Part shown: one piece after another, positions 20,021-29,136 of the stretch
Position numbering within the stretch: the stretch's first letter is position 1
Layout of the letters: every line of letters starts with the position of its first letter
Source: Verrucomicrobiota bacterium
GTDB taxonomy: Bacteria > Verrucomicrobiota > Verrucomicrobiia > Opitutales > Puniceicoccaceae
DNA: 64,000 nucleotides
NCBI GenBank assembly: GCA_038744685.1
Contig: JBCDMB010000001.1
Location: 62,001-126,000, forward strand
Direction: 5' to 3'
Notes under the pieces: generated by a model
What the model was told of the DNA's origin: nothing
Databases searched by the model: none
Seen by the model: the letters and a program-made list of their open reading frames with translations, nothing else
Made by a program: the position numbers and the translations under genes

Positions 20021-20557
20021 TTACGTAGTTTGTAAGCGACTTTGGATACAAATTGAGAGCTTTGATCGAAGACGTCGGAGATTCTGGGATAGCGTGTTGG
20101 GGTTCAGTCCTATTTGTTTGGCGATTTCTTCAACACTATATTTTCCAGCGTAACGTTGTATGAGTGCGTTTCGTTTATCGGTGTCCATTTTTTCAAGGCA
20201 GTGGTTGAGCGCTTCCTGGAGTTGCGCCTCTGAGGTGAAGTTTGGTTCGTTGAGTGCCAACTGATCTATGAGCTCGTCACTGAACGTCAGTCGTTTCCTT
20301 TCACGCGACTGATCCCGGAAATGTGCTTTCGTTTGAAAGTAGGCGACACGGAAAGCCCACTTGAGAAAAAGGGTATTTGGATCCCAATCCATGCGCTTCT
20401 TCCAAAGTATGACGTTTGTTTCCTGTAGAACGTCTTGGGCAGCGTGATGATTACCGACCAACTTGAGAATGTAGGCGCGCAGAGGAGTCTGTGCGTCCGA
20501 AATCTCAGCGACAAAGGCTTCATCTAGAAAATCGGCTGATTTTTGATTGAACTCCAC
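20021..20557 (-). CDS. ECF RNA polymerase sigma factor (Planctomycete/Verrucomicrobia type)
   Basis: Sigma factor of 178 residues. Region 2 contains the helix [20 protein letters not shown] and [17 protein letters not shown]; region 4 contains [20 protein letters not shown] followed by [11 protein letters not shown], a helix-turn-helix for the -35 element. The start is GTG at 20557; no suitable ATG lies near the beginning of region 2. It is first in a minus-strand operon with the FecR-discoidin anti-sigma factor and three envelope proteins, so it probably directs transcription of this operon and perhaps the divergent gene at 20695. No target promoter could be assigned by eye. Confidence 0.92.
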   Translation of the reverse strand: MEFNQKSADFLDEAFVAEISDAQTPLRAYILKLVGNHHAAQDVLQETNVILWKKRMDWDPNTLFLKWAFRVAYFQTKAHFRDQSRERKRLTFSDELIDQLALNEPNFTSEAQLQEALNHCLEKMDTDKRNALIQRYAGKYSVEEIAKQIGLNPNTLSQNLRRLRSKLSICIQSRLQTT

Positions 20558-20694
20558 CTTCGAGAATACCGGATCTGCAGGATTTATGACAAGGGAACTG
20601 AGAAATTTCCTAGGATTTGAAGCCGAAATTTTGTGCTGGAGTATTTAATCCACGAAAATACTTTTCATGTGTAAAGTAAACCCCGGAAAAAACC

Positions 20695-22209
20695 ATGCCC
20701 CATGCCATCTTACTCTGGTTGTGCGCCTTCCTGCTCTATTGTTCCCTACCGGGTATTTGGGCCGCAGAATCGCCTTGGACAGACGTCAATCGGATTGCGA
20801 TTAGTGCGGATGGCAATCCGGGCGCGGATGCGGATGATGTAGGTGCGACACCATTTACGCTGGCTGTCTTGGCGAAAGAGGGTCTCCGGAATAATCTGGT
20901 TCACTACGACTTCAATAACTTTCTGGATTACGAACGAATTGACCCAGACAGGAACCGCATGTGGAAGAGCGCAATGGGCGGTCAGACACGGTTCGGCTTT
21001 GACGAGAAGGTCTTTTTTGACGCGACGAACGATCCAGAGGGTGCAGTTGCCAATCTGACTGCAGAGATTAACCGCTCAACTGCTCGTGATCCGCTTTACA
21101 TAATTGCTGCCGGGCCAATGGAGCTGATTTTCCGCGCTCTCGAGGCCGCAAATCAGAAAGCACGTGAACACGTGGTTATCGTCTCGCACCACAACTATAA
21201 CGAGTATTTCAAACCCCGGCTTTGGCAGCGCAACTGGAATGACGTCAAAGCACTTGTGCCGGAAATCGGATACCTACGGATTAAGGATCAGAACGGTTGG
21301 AAGGGAACGGGACTCAAGGGCACAGGTAACGAAGATTTCTTCTGGTTGCGTGACCACAACGACCCGAATTTGAACTGGGTATACGAACGGATAACTGCGG
21401 GCAAACCAGATGTGTCCGACGCCGGAATGATCACTTGGCTGATCGGGATCAATGGTGAAGATGAAATGATCACGGTTGCGGAAATGGCCGAATGGTTTGG
21501 ACAGCAACGGATTGTAGTCAGGGGTGGCCAAAGCAACACTCCGCAGGCCCCGATGGGCGTTGAGCCGACAGTAGCTCCCCCGGAGACCGAGAACATTTTT
21601 CAAGAGGTCGATGGACGCATCGTGATTGAAGCCGAATCGGTTCCGCTAACAGACACATGGGTCGTCGACAGCACAGAGCCAGGTTACAGTGGGGAAGGTT
21701 ACATTCGGTGGATGCCCTCCTGGATCGGTAAGATCTCGCACCAACATGAAGGTGTTTTGATCTACAAGTTGCGTATCACGAATCCGGGCACCTACCGACT
21801 CGCGCTGAAGTCCTCTCATCGAGGAGCACCCGAGCGTGATAAGTGGAACGACTGTTGGACAGTCATGGGGTTGAATCCGGTCAGTCCTTATGGAATTACT
21901 CGCAAGACGTATCATTCAATTACCCGCGAGCAGTTCGAGGAAGGTGCTGGTTTTACCTGGGGAACCACTCACGACAACTACGGCGCGGTAGCAAGGGCCG
22001 ACGGCCATTTTTCAAAACCCGTCTATGACCTCGAGGCAGGCGATCACTACTTCTTCGTCTGTGGTCGCTCGGGAGGCTTTCGGATCGATAAGATCCACTT
22101 TTTCAAGGAAGGGGTCGACGGATTTTGCGACGACTCCGTTCCAGCGACACCTATACTCGAAACGGGGGCTACCTTGCCGCCACATCTTCGAAACGCGGTT
22201 GTTCGCTGA
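20695..22209 (+). CDS. Secreted protein with nucleoside-hydrolase-like N-domain and CBM-like C-domain
   Basis: Protein of 504 residues with a signal peptide (about 1-23). The N-terminal half begins with an Asp-rich loop (SADGNPGADADDVGATP) that resembles the calcium-binding DxDxxxDD loop of inosine-uridine nucleoside hydrolases, and continues with IIAAGPMELIFRALEA, a plausible second part of that fold. The C-terminal half (about 305-490, GRIVIEAESVPL to GGFRIDKIHFF) looks like a CBM6/GH115-tail type beta-sandwich. It is divergent from the sigma factor gene (137 bp apart) and 42 bp upstream of the GH2 gene. Function unknown; glycan binding or cleavage outside the cytoplasm is an inference. Confidence 0.75.
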   Translation: MPHAILLWLCAFLLYCSLPGIWAAESPWTDVNRIAISADGNPGADADDVGATPFTLAVLAKEGLRNNLVHYDFNNFLDYERIDPDRNRMWKSAMGGQTRFGFDEKVFFDATNDPEGAVANLTAEINRSTARDPLYIIAAGPMELIFRALEAANQKAREHVVIVSHHNYNEYFKPRLWQRNWNDVKALVPEIGYLRIKDQNGWKGTGLKGTGNEDFFWLRDHNDPNLNWVYERITAGKPDVSDAGMITWLIGINGEDEMITVAEMAEWFGQQRIVVRGGQSNTPQAPMGVEPTVAPPETENIFQEVDGRIVIEAESVPLTDTWVVDSTEPGYSGEGYIRWMPSWIGKISHQHEGVLIYKLRITNPGTYRLALKSSHRGAPERDKWNDCWTVMGLNPVSPYGITRKTYHSITREQFEEGAGFTWGTTHDNYGAVARADGHFSKPVYDLEAGDHYFFVCGRSGGFRIDKIHFFKEGVDGFCDDSVPATPILETGATLPPHLRNAVVR

Positions 22210-22251
22210 TTGATCGTCGCGGAAGGCTGAGAGTCGGAGGGGAGGACACTC

Positions 22252-23949
22252 GTGAATCCACAGGAAAGATATCCGTCGAGGCAGATTGTTTCACTCGATG
22301 GCCTGTGGGATTTCGCAAGAACGGATCCCAAGAAAGATATTGATTCGCTCGATCTACGATCGGTTCAGTTCGAGGAGACGATTAACGTTCCTGGATGCTT
22401 CGATATGCTACCCAGCTTGATTGGATGGCGAGGTGGCGTTCTCTATCGCCGAAAGATTAAGGTACCGCCGGGTGCGCGGGCTCGTCTGTGTTTCGGAGGC
22501 CTTTCGATTTGGGGCAAGGTGTTTGCCGATGGCGTTAAAGTAGGGGATCAGCGTAAACCTTACTCCACGTTTTGTTGCGATCTTCCAGTCAGTGAACGGG
22601 AGGAGAGGAGTCTCGTTGTATACGTGGATAACCGTTTCGATGGCGAGCGTTGCCCGTTGGTTCAGCCTTACCATGACTACTACCTTTACGGTGGAATCAT
22701 CCGAAGCGTCTCGCTGCAGCTTTTGCCAGAGTCTTTCGTCGAGAATATCCGGGTTTTTGCGACGGATTACGAAAGTGGACGAGTCAAGGTGACCGTTTCT
22801 GTTGCTGGAAAACGGCCGGAAAGGAATAAGATATTCTACGCCTTTGATGACGCACAAATCGAGTCGGTTGACAGCGAGATGACCGATGGAATTTTGTCTT
22901 TTGAGGCGACAGTTCCGAGATTCAAAGTCTGGTCACCTGACAGTCCAAACTTGCATACGCTTCGGCTCATTTTCGGCCCCGACGAGAGTAATGTCTCATT
23001 CGGAATTCGTAGAGTTGAGACAAAGGAAAATCAGATTGTTTTGAATGGATCGTCGATAAAGTTGCTTGGGGTGAATCGGCATGAGGCGCATCCGACCTTT
23101 GGTGCTGCGGTGCCACTCCAGCAGCAGATCGCTGACCTTCAACTCTTGAAGGACCTGGGCTGCAATTTTATTCGTGGAAGTCACTATCCGCAGGACGAGG
23201 ACTTTCTTGAGCTATGCGACCGAATGGGTTTTCTGGTCTGGGAGGAGTCTGTTGGCTGGGGCCAAACGGCAGAGCATTTTCGAAATGAAGACTACTGCAA
23301 TTTAAACTTGGCGCAGACACGGGAGATGATAGAAGGGCATTGGAACCACCCGTGCATCATTATGTGGGGTTTCCAAAATGAGTCCGAGAGTCATCTCGAT
23401 TCGGCGGACTCGCACTATAACGACCTACTCACTCTTTGCAGGGATCTGGACGATTCGCGGCTGGTCGTTTCTGCGACTAACAAAGGGATGCAGGACCGTT
23501 TCCTCGATCAGGTAGACGTCGTCTGTCTCAACCTATACCCGGGTTGGTATTCTCCGGCCGATGACTTTCGCCCGGATCGAATCGATGCAATTGTTCCAGA
23601 AATCAGAGAAATGATTCAGAAGATCCATGCACAAGGCAGAAACGATCGTCCCTTTGTCATCAGCGAAATTGGCGCCGGGGCAATCTATGGTTTCCGTGAT
23701 CCGATTTGTGGGATGTGGACCGAGGAATACCAGGCCGAATACCTCAGTCAGGTTTGCGAAGAGATCCTTGAAAATGATGACGTTGCCGGCGTTGGCCTTT
23801 GGCAGTTTTGTGATTGCCGAACTTACAATGGTTGTGAAGCGCTTAAGCGGCCTCGATCATTCAACAACAAAGGCAATCTGGATGAATACCGCCGTCCGAA
23901 ATTGGCTTACCCAGCGGTAAAACGGATTTGGAATCCAGATCCTTCTTAA
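22252..23949 (+). CDS. GH2 family glycoside hydrolase, cytoplasmic
   Basis: Glycosidase of 565 residues with the GH2 layout: jelly-roll N-domain (about 10-165, SLDGLWDF), Ig-like middle domain (about 166-255), and a TIM barrel with the GVNRHEAHP motif at about 273. Glu377 in MWGFQNESES is the likely acid/base and Glu472 in SEIGAGA the likely nucleophile. There is no signal peptide, so it should act in the cytoplasm on imported oligosaccharides. The start is GTG at 22252, supported by a strong ribosome site (GGAGGGGAGG) about 8 bp upstream. It is shorter than LacZ-type enzymes and closer in size to beta-galactosidase/beta-glucuronidase-like GH2 members. Galactosidase action on red-algal oligosaccharides is inferred from the GH50 and GH86 genes. 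Confidence 0.88.
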   Translation: MNPQERYPSRQIVSLDGLWDFARTDPKKDIDSLDLRSVQFEETINVPGCFDMLPSLIGWRGGVLYRRKIKVPPGARARLCFGGLSIWGKVFADGVKVGDQRKPYSTFCCDLPVSEREERSLVVYVDNRFDGERCPLVQPYHDYYLYGGIIRSVSLQLLPESFVENIRVFATDYESGRVKVTVSVAGKRPERNKIFYAFDDAQIESVDSEMTDGILSFEATVPRFKVWSPDSPNLHTLRLIFGPDESNVSFGIRRVETKENQIVLNGSSIKLLGVNRHEAHPTFGAAVPLQQQIADLQLLKDLGCNFIRGSHYPQDEDFLELCDRMGFLVWEESVGWGQTAEHFRNEDYCNLNLAQTREMIEGHWNHPCIIMWGFQNESESHLDSADSHYNDLLTLCRDLDDSRLVVSATNKGMQDRFLDQVDVVCLNLYPGWYSPADDFRPDRIDAIVPEIREMIQKIHAQGRNDRPFVISEIGAGAIYGFRDPICGMWTEEYQAEYLSQVCEEILENDDVAGVGLWQFCDCRTYNGCEALKRPRSFNNKGNLDEYRRPKLAYPAVKRIWNPDPS

Positions 23950-23959
23950 GGGCCCTTAA
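23946..23959. repeat. 14-bp perfect palindrome at the end of the GH2 gene
   Basis: TTAAGGGCCCTTAA overlaps the TAA stop of the GH2 gene and lies 18 bp before the next start codon. It could be a protein-binding site or chance; without a loop or T-run it is not a standard terminator. Confidence 0.4.
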
Positions 23960-23977
23960 ACCACCCACTCAATTACT

Positions 23978-25579
23978 ATGAAAGATACCCGTTTTCTCAT
24001 CTGCCTAGGTTGGCGAAGATCCTTATTCGCCATCAGCTTTCTTTTCGGATTTTCGATGCTATCCGGCGACGATCGACCAAACATTGTTTTCATCCTCGCT
24101 GACGATGTTGGGTTGGGAGACGTGAGCTTTTATCGGGAGAATTTTATGGAAAGTGAACCCGTTCTGGAGACACCTTCGATCGATCGACTGGCCGAGGGTG
24201 GTATGTGGTTTACGGATGGTCATTCCTCGACGGCCCTCTGTGCACCCACTCGGTATGCGATCATGAGTGGGAAAAACAACTACCGATCTGTCGCGCCCTG
24301 GGGTGTGTGGAACTCATTTCTCGAAGGAGCGATTGAGCCTGGGGATACCACGCTTGGAACAGTTGCCAGGGACGGGGGTTACGCTACTGGCTTTGTCGGT
24401 AAGTGGCACCTCGGATTGAATTTTGAAAAGCTGAACGGTCGCGGTTACTTCCGTGGAAACGATCGGAGTGAGAACGTAATCAATGCCGACATGACTAGGA
24501 TTGCCTACGGGGGTCCAAAGGATATGGGTTTTGACTACAGCTATGCACTCCCAACGGGTATTCAAGGGCCACTTTATTTAGCTTACGAAAATGAAGAGTG
24601 GGCGCCGTTTCACCCGGATTCCGAGATCATTGCCTACAACAGCGAGAACGCGCGCGACCCTGAGACCATAACCCAAGAGGACCTTGATGAGGTTGGCGTG
24701 GTTGGAAACATGACCATCTCAGACAAGGGTCCGGGAATGGGAGACTCTCACTGGGATTCCTCAAAAATGGGCGAAATATTGTCAACCAAGGCCGCGGACT
24801 TCATCGATGCCAACGCAGGGAAGCAGCCGTTCTTTCTCTACTACTGCAGTCCGCATCCTCATCGGCCGCATATGCCTCCGGTCGAGCTGCACGGCGAAAA
24901 GGTTCTCCGCACATTACCGTCGCGGCACCTCGAAATGATGAAGGTGCTTGATCTTGAAGTCGGACACATTGTCGAGGCGCTGGAGCGAAATGATGTCCTG
25001 GATAACACATTGATCGTTTTTTCTGCAGACAATGGCGGCCTCACTTGGAAGGTCCCAGGGACGATGGAGTCAGGTCATCGGCCGAGCGGCAGATTCCGTG
25101 GCGCGAAAAGTGCGCCGCACGAAGGTGGGCATCGAGTGCCCTTCATCGCTCACTGGCCAGACAAGATCGAACCCGGTCAACTGAACGATGAGCTCGTAGT
25201 TACCCATGACATGTTGGCCACGGTGGCGAGTATTGCGGGGACTGAGGTTGAGGACCAAGATACACTCGACTCGATGAACCTGCTCCCGATTTTAGAGGGA
25301 CAAACGGATTTCAACGGTCGTGACTTCATGCTGATGCAAGCAGGTGCTGGATTTGAAGTGATTTACCGTGAAGGACCATGGAAACTGATCATTCAAAGTA
25401 ACCATAGGCTCGATAAGTGGGAGCCAATTGCCTTGTTTAATTTGGAAACAAACCTGTCCGAGAAGGAGGGGCAGAATTACATCAACCACCCCGAGTATCG
25501 GAGGAAGGTCGAGTCAATGTTTGCAAAGTATATGGATATGCGGAAGAGCGGCGTCCGCACTGCGCCCGTCAATCGATAG
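23978..25579 (+). CDS. Secreted sulfatase
   Basis: Cys-type sulfatase of 533 residues with a signal peptide (about 1-30, preceded by a longer N-terminal region with WRR). Active-site features: ADDVGLGD with Asp42 and Asp43, activation motif CAPTR with Cys88 (Thr in place of the more common Ser, still within the CxPxR rule), GKWHLG, YCSPHPHRPH and SADNGG. It starts 28 bp after the GH2 stop and is likely co-transcribed with it. It differs from the sulfatases at 1155 and 3060, so the window holds several sulfatase subgroups, which would suit a polymer sulfated at several positions. Its 3' end faces the SSS transporter gene with a 19-bp gap. Confidence 0.93.
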   Translation: MKDTRFLICLGWRRSLFAISFLFGFSMLSGDDRPNIVFILADDVGLGDVSFYRENFMESEPVLETPSIDRLAEGGMWFTDGHSSTALCAPTRYAIMSGKNNYRSVAPWGVWNSFLEGAIEPGDTTLGTVARDGGYATGFVGKWHLGLNFEKLNGRGYFRGNDRSENVINADMTRIAYGGPKDMGFDYSYALPTGIQGPLYLAYENEEWAPFHPDSEIIAYNSENARDPETITQEDLDEVGVVGNMTISDKGPGMGDSHWDSSKMGEILSTKAADFIDANAGKQPFFLYYCSPHPHRPHMPPVELHGEKVLRTLPSRHLEMMKVLDLEVGHIVEALERNDVLDNTLIVFSADNGGLTWKVPGTMESGHRPSGRFRGAKSAPHEGGHRVPFIAHWPDKIEPGQLNDELVVTHDMLATVASIAGTEVEDQDTLDSMNLLPILEGQTDFNGRDFMLMQAGAGFEVIYREGPWKLIIQSNHRLDKWEPIALFNLETNLSEKEGQNYINHPEYRRKVESMFAKYMDMRKSGVRTAPVNR

Positions 25580-25598
25580 CCAACCCATCAAAGGGGTA

Positions 25599-27191
25599 CT
25601 AGAGAGTTTTTTTGGGAGCGGTCAGTTTTGTTACAGCAATGAAGACTACTACATTGACGACGATTCCGCAGAATCCGACGTCGAGATGGGACTTTAGGGT
25701 GCTGGTGATTTGAACAATCGATGCATCCTCTCCGAGGATTAGGGGGCTGATCCCGGGAAAGAGAAAGACGGTGAATATGCCCGCGGCTAGGCCTGACATA
25801 GCACCTGCCGCCGTACCTTTTTTCAGGAAGAGCATGTCAACCGTGATTGGGAAGAGCTGCGCCGAAAAGGCCATCGCAAGAAAGAAGAACTGCGCGATCG
25901 TCGAAAGAAATTGGGAGTCGGCTAGACTGTGCGCAATAATGGCTGAGACGATTGTTGCGATTACAATCACGGCTCGCCCAACCCAGGTGCGCTCGGACTC
26001 GGTTGAGCCCGGACGAAACGGGCGGTAAACATCACGGGTGACGATGCCCGAAAGGGCGTGAAGCGCGGAGTCGGCTGTCGACATGGAGGCTGCCATTACG
26101 GCGACCAGAACGAGCGTTACTACGAAAATGCCAAGAGAGCCGAGCATTTTAGGTAGTGTTTCACTGATCACGGCGATCACGATCTGATCGGGCCGCGAAA
26201 GACTCGCTTCTGCCACTTCAGATTCCAGCGGGAACAATACCTGACCACCGAGCCCGACGAGAAAGACACCGACGAGGAAGCAGAGCGGTAGCACAGTAGT
26301 GAAAATGATCGCAGTCTTCCGAAGTGTATCCCTACTTCTCGCCGAATAGAAACGCATCCATTGCGAGGGTTGGATAACGGAGGCTAAGGAGGCGAATAAA
26401 CAGAAGGTGAGGGCGGCCGTCGCGTTGAAGCGTTCACCGGGGGACGGCATGGTTAAATACTCTCCGTCGAGTCGTGAAACTTGTTTGAAGTAGTTGATCG
26501 GTCCATCCAGAGCATAGAAGATTGCAACTCCTGAGACCAGCATGGCAGAGAGCAGGAGAAAACCTTGAACTGTATCGGTCCACGCCACTGATCGCATGCC
26601 GCCAACCAGAACATAAAGCATCGTGATGAGCGCGAGAGCAAAAACCCCTGTGTCGTAAATGGTGATCTCTGCTCCGAAGATCTGGAATGGCTCGACCCCT
26701 TTAAATAGACCCTCGGCGAGTTCGCCGCCGGCCTTTACCTGCATGATCACGTAGGGGATTGCATAAAGTGCTCCGGTGACAACGACGAGAATGCGAAGGA
26801 TTCGTGACTCGCCGTAATGGTGCGTGATCATATCTGCAGGTGTCACGAACCCGTGCTCTTGACCGGCTGCGCGAATACGGTCACCGATCAAAAAGATGGC
26901 TGCTGCCGCGACAGGTAGGTTCAAGGCGAACATCATTGGAGCAATGCCAAAGCTGTAAACCCATCCCGGAAACGTTAAGATCGCGAAGCCCGAAAAGTAG
27001 GTCGCCATTATGGTAAATGAGGTAACTACAATACCTTGTCTACGCCCAGCTAGGTAGTAGTCGACTTCAGCGTTCTTAGCGCCTCGACTCTTTAGGAGTG
27101 AGAGCACTCCGAGCGAGAGCAGAAGAATGAGATAGCCAGCGAGGACGTAGTATGGAGTGCTTCCAAGGCTGCTGGTAGCTAAAAGCAACAT
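25599..27191 (-). CDS. Sodium:solute symporter (SSS) family transporter
   Basis: Integral membrane protein of 530 residues with about 13-14 hydrophobic helices along its whole length. The N-terminal part has the SSS motif DYYLAGRRQG; other matching segments are GFVTPADMI, YVLVGGMRSVAWTDTVQG and MAASMSTADSALHALSG. SSS carriers couple sodium to uptake of sugars, sugar acids or similar solutes. It is preceded on its strand by a gene for a 70-residue membrane protein, 42 bp upstream. In a window without SusC/SusD or ABC genes it is the only visible importer for the released sugars. Substrate unknown. Confidence 0.92.
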   Translation of the reverse strand: MLLLATSSLGSTPYYVLAGYLILLLSLGVLSLLKSRGAKNAEVDYYLAGRRQGIVVTSFTIMATYFSGFAILTFPGWVYSFGIAPMMFALNLPVAAAAIFLIGDRIRAAGQEHGFVTPADMITHHYGESRILRILVVVTGALYAIPYVIMQVKAGGELAEGLFKGVEPFQIFGAEITIYDTGVFALALITMLYVLVGGMRSVAWTDTVQGFLLLSAMLVSGVAIFYALDGPINYFKQVSRLDGEYLTMPSPGERFNATAALTFCLFASLASVIQPSQWMRFYSARSRDTLRKTAIIFTTVLPLCFLVGVFLVGLGGQVLFPLESEVAEASLSRPDQIVIAVISETLPKMLGSLGIFVVTLVLVAVMAASMSTADSALHALSGIVTRDVYRPFRPGSTESERTWVGRAVIVIATIVSAIIAHSLADSQFLSTIAQFFFLAMAFSAQLFPITVDMLFLKKGTAAGAMSGLAAGIFTVFLFPGISPLILGEDASIVQITSTLKSHLDVGFCGIVVNVVVFIAVTKLTAPKKTL

Positions 27192-27233
27192 GAATGAAAT
27201 TGGGAAGTCAGTGAAACCGCGTGCCGGGTGACA

Positions 27234-27446
27234 CTAGTTACTCTTCTCTTCTTTCCAGAGGGTAAGAGAAGCGGTGATCACGCATGCAGCCATCACGCCG
27301 AAGCATAGTAGCGCCCATAAATAGAGTGCGGGTATGCCTAGCCAGATCGCAGGATCTTCTGGACTTCCATCAATCAAAGTCGCACCGGGGCCAGGCCCCA
27401 TGAAGAGCGCGATAAAGAAGATGAGGGTCAGAGTTTTGGCTTTCAC
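27234..27446 (-). CDS. Small membrane protein, probable partner of the SSS transporter
   Basis: Protein of 70 residues with two hydrophobic segments (about 5-22 and 34-61) joined by a short polar loop (DGSPEDPAIW) and a charged end (KEEKSN). Several SSS transporters have a small two-helix protein encoded just upstream, and this one fits that pattern: same strand, 42 bp ahead. No specific family can be named. The start is GTG at 27446. Confidence 0.65.
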   Translation of the reverse strand: MKAKTLTLIFFIALFMGPGPGATLIDGSPEDPAIWLGIPALYLWALLCFGVMAACVITASLTLWKEEKSN

Positions 27447-27820
27447 AGGGGTCAGGAAATTGAAACTGGGTAGTTTTTGATGATTGAGATCAGCGAAGAA
27501 TTTGATCGCTTCAATAGAGCTAAATAACGCAACAACCCATGCAAATATCTTGATAGAGCACTTTAGATGAGGCGACCATATTTGCTAAGTTTTTGTGGTT
27601 TACTAGGCGCGTTCCGGAAGTCTCGAGCAAAAATTTTCCGTGGGTTTTATCGTTCTTAGTCCGAGTACTTTCCCCTTACTTCGTTGAAGCAAGAAGGAGT
27701 CTTTGAACCACTGAAGCCGGAGGTTACGGCAGAAAGTCCCTCAACCGAAATAAGGGGGATAACCAAAAGATATAGAGAAAAGACAGTTTAGATAGAAGAT
27801 CTTCTGTGTAGTCTTGTAGG
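27447..27820. other. Intergenic stretch between divergent genes, no gene seen
   Basis: This 374-bp stretch separates the minus-strand SSS partner from the plus-strand oxidoreductase at 27821. Only short broken frames are present and none looks like a protein. It must hold the promoters of both directions, but no clear -35/-10 pair or operator repeat could be picked out. Confidence 0.6.
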
Positions 27821-29122
27821 GTGGTACACCCTAACCGAAGAGACTTCCTGAAGTCTGCTGGCCTTGCAGTGCTTGCTTTTCCAACCGTTATCCCCTCCCG
27901 GACGTTCGGCTCCAACGCTCCTTCGAAACAGCTCACTTTGGGGATGATTGGTGTCGGCGGTCAGGGTGTGCAGGTGAACCTTTCCAACTTTCTGACGTAT
28001 GGAGACTGTCGAGTGATTGCGGTGTGCGATGCCTTTATGGATCGGGCGGATCGGGCGCGGAATATCGTCAACGAGGCTTACGGTTCGAATGACTGCAAAG
28101 CGGTGCAGGACTTCCGTGAGCTACTTGCCGACCCGGGAATTGACGCGGTCGTAATTTCAACTCCGGATCACTGGCATGTTCCTATGTCGCTTATGGCGCT
28201 TGAAGCAGGCAAGCACGTCTTCAGTGAGAAGCCCACCCACAGCATCGATGAGGGACGTCAGTTAATCAATGCCTTCGCAAATTCTGACAAGGTCTTTCAA
28301 GGTGGTATCGAAGACCGGTCCAAAATCCATTTTCACAAAATGGTCGAGTGGGTAAAGAACGGTGCGATCGGAGACTTGGAGCGGGTTGATGTAATCATGC
28401 CGAAGGGAAATGATGTCGAGTTCGACGAAATTTCTCCGGTTCCAGAAACGCTCGACTGGAATCTTTGGCAAGGCCCTGCCGAACACCGGGAGTATAGTTG
28501 GAATCGCGTAAGCGGAAGAGGTTGGCGTCAGATCGGAATCTACTCGAAAGGGGCAATCCTTGATATTGGCACCCATCTTGTGGATACGGCGCAGCTCGGC
28601 ATAAACGATCCTCATGGCGTCGCGGTTGAGGCCTCCGGCACTGGAATGATACCTGAAGGGCGGCTTTCTGACGTGCCCCTAGAGTATGATTTGATCTACC
28701 GCTACAGCAACGGAGTGGAACTGAGTGTGCGCAATGGGGAAGGTGCTGTCCGGGATCCGGCCAGTTGCTTTATTCAGTTCACCGGAAGCAAGGGCTGGAT
28801 CAAGCGTGATGGCTGGCACGGTCCGCTTGAGGCCAGTGACCGGGAGATCCTCCGGGCGCGTTACAAGCCGGAAGAAAGTAAGCACTGGCCGATTCCGAAA
28901 AGCGAGCAACGCAATTTTGTTGATTGTATCCGGTCCGGAGAACAAACCTCATACCCACCGCAAGCGCTGCATGAAATGTGTACCACCCTGCATATGGGCG
29001 TGATGGCGATTGAGCTCGGGCGAGCTTTGCAGTGGGACCCGGACGCGGAGGCCTTCATTAATGACGATGAGGCAAATAAACGCCGATTTACCCCTCCAGC
29101 CCGAAATTGGGAGAGCGTTTGA
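27821..29122 (+). CDS. Tat-exported Gfo/Idh/MocA family oxidoreductase (paired with DUF1080)
   Basis: Oxidoreductase of 433 residues with a twin-arginine signal ([17 protein letters not shown]). It has the Rossmann motif [10 protein letters not shown], the clade-specific STPDHWHVP and the catalytic EKPTHS. The start is GTG at 27821, because a TAG at 27809 in the same frame excludes longer forms and later starts would lose the Tat motif. It is 14 bp ahead of a DUF1080 gene, the pairing found in 3-keto-glycoside metabolism, where such an enzyme oxidises C3 of a glycoside. The C-terminus has the LQWDP signature also seen in the remnant near 38.7 kb. Substrate is inferred only. Confidence 0.9.
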   Translation: MVHPNRRDFLKSAGLAVLAFPTVIPSRTFGSNAPSKQLTLGMIGVGGQGVQVNLSNFLTYGDCRVIAVCDAFMDRADRARNIVNEAYGSNDCKAVQDFRELLADPGIDAVVISTPDHWHVPMSLMALEAGKHVFSEKPTHSIDEGRQLINAFANSDKVFQGGIEDRSKIHFHKMVEWVKNGAIGDLERVDVIMPKGNDVEFDEISPVPETLDWNLWQGPAEHREYSWNRVSGRGWRQIGIYSKGAILDIGTHLVDTAQLGINDPHGVAVEASGTGMIPEGRLSDVPLEYDLIYRYSNGVELSVRNGEGAVRDPASCFIQFTGSKGWIKRDGWHGPLEASDREILRARYKPEESKHWPIPKSEQRNFVDCIRSGEQTSYPPQALHEMCTTLHMGVMAIELGRALQWDPDAEAFINDDEANKRRFTPPARNWESV

Positions 29123-29136
29123 ACACAAGACCTATT

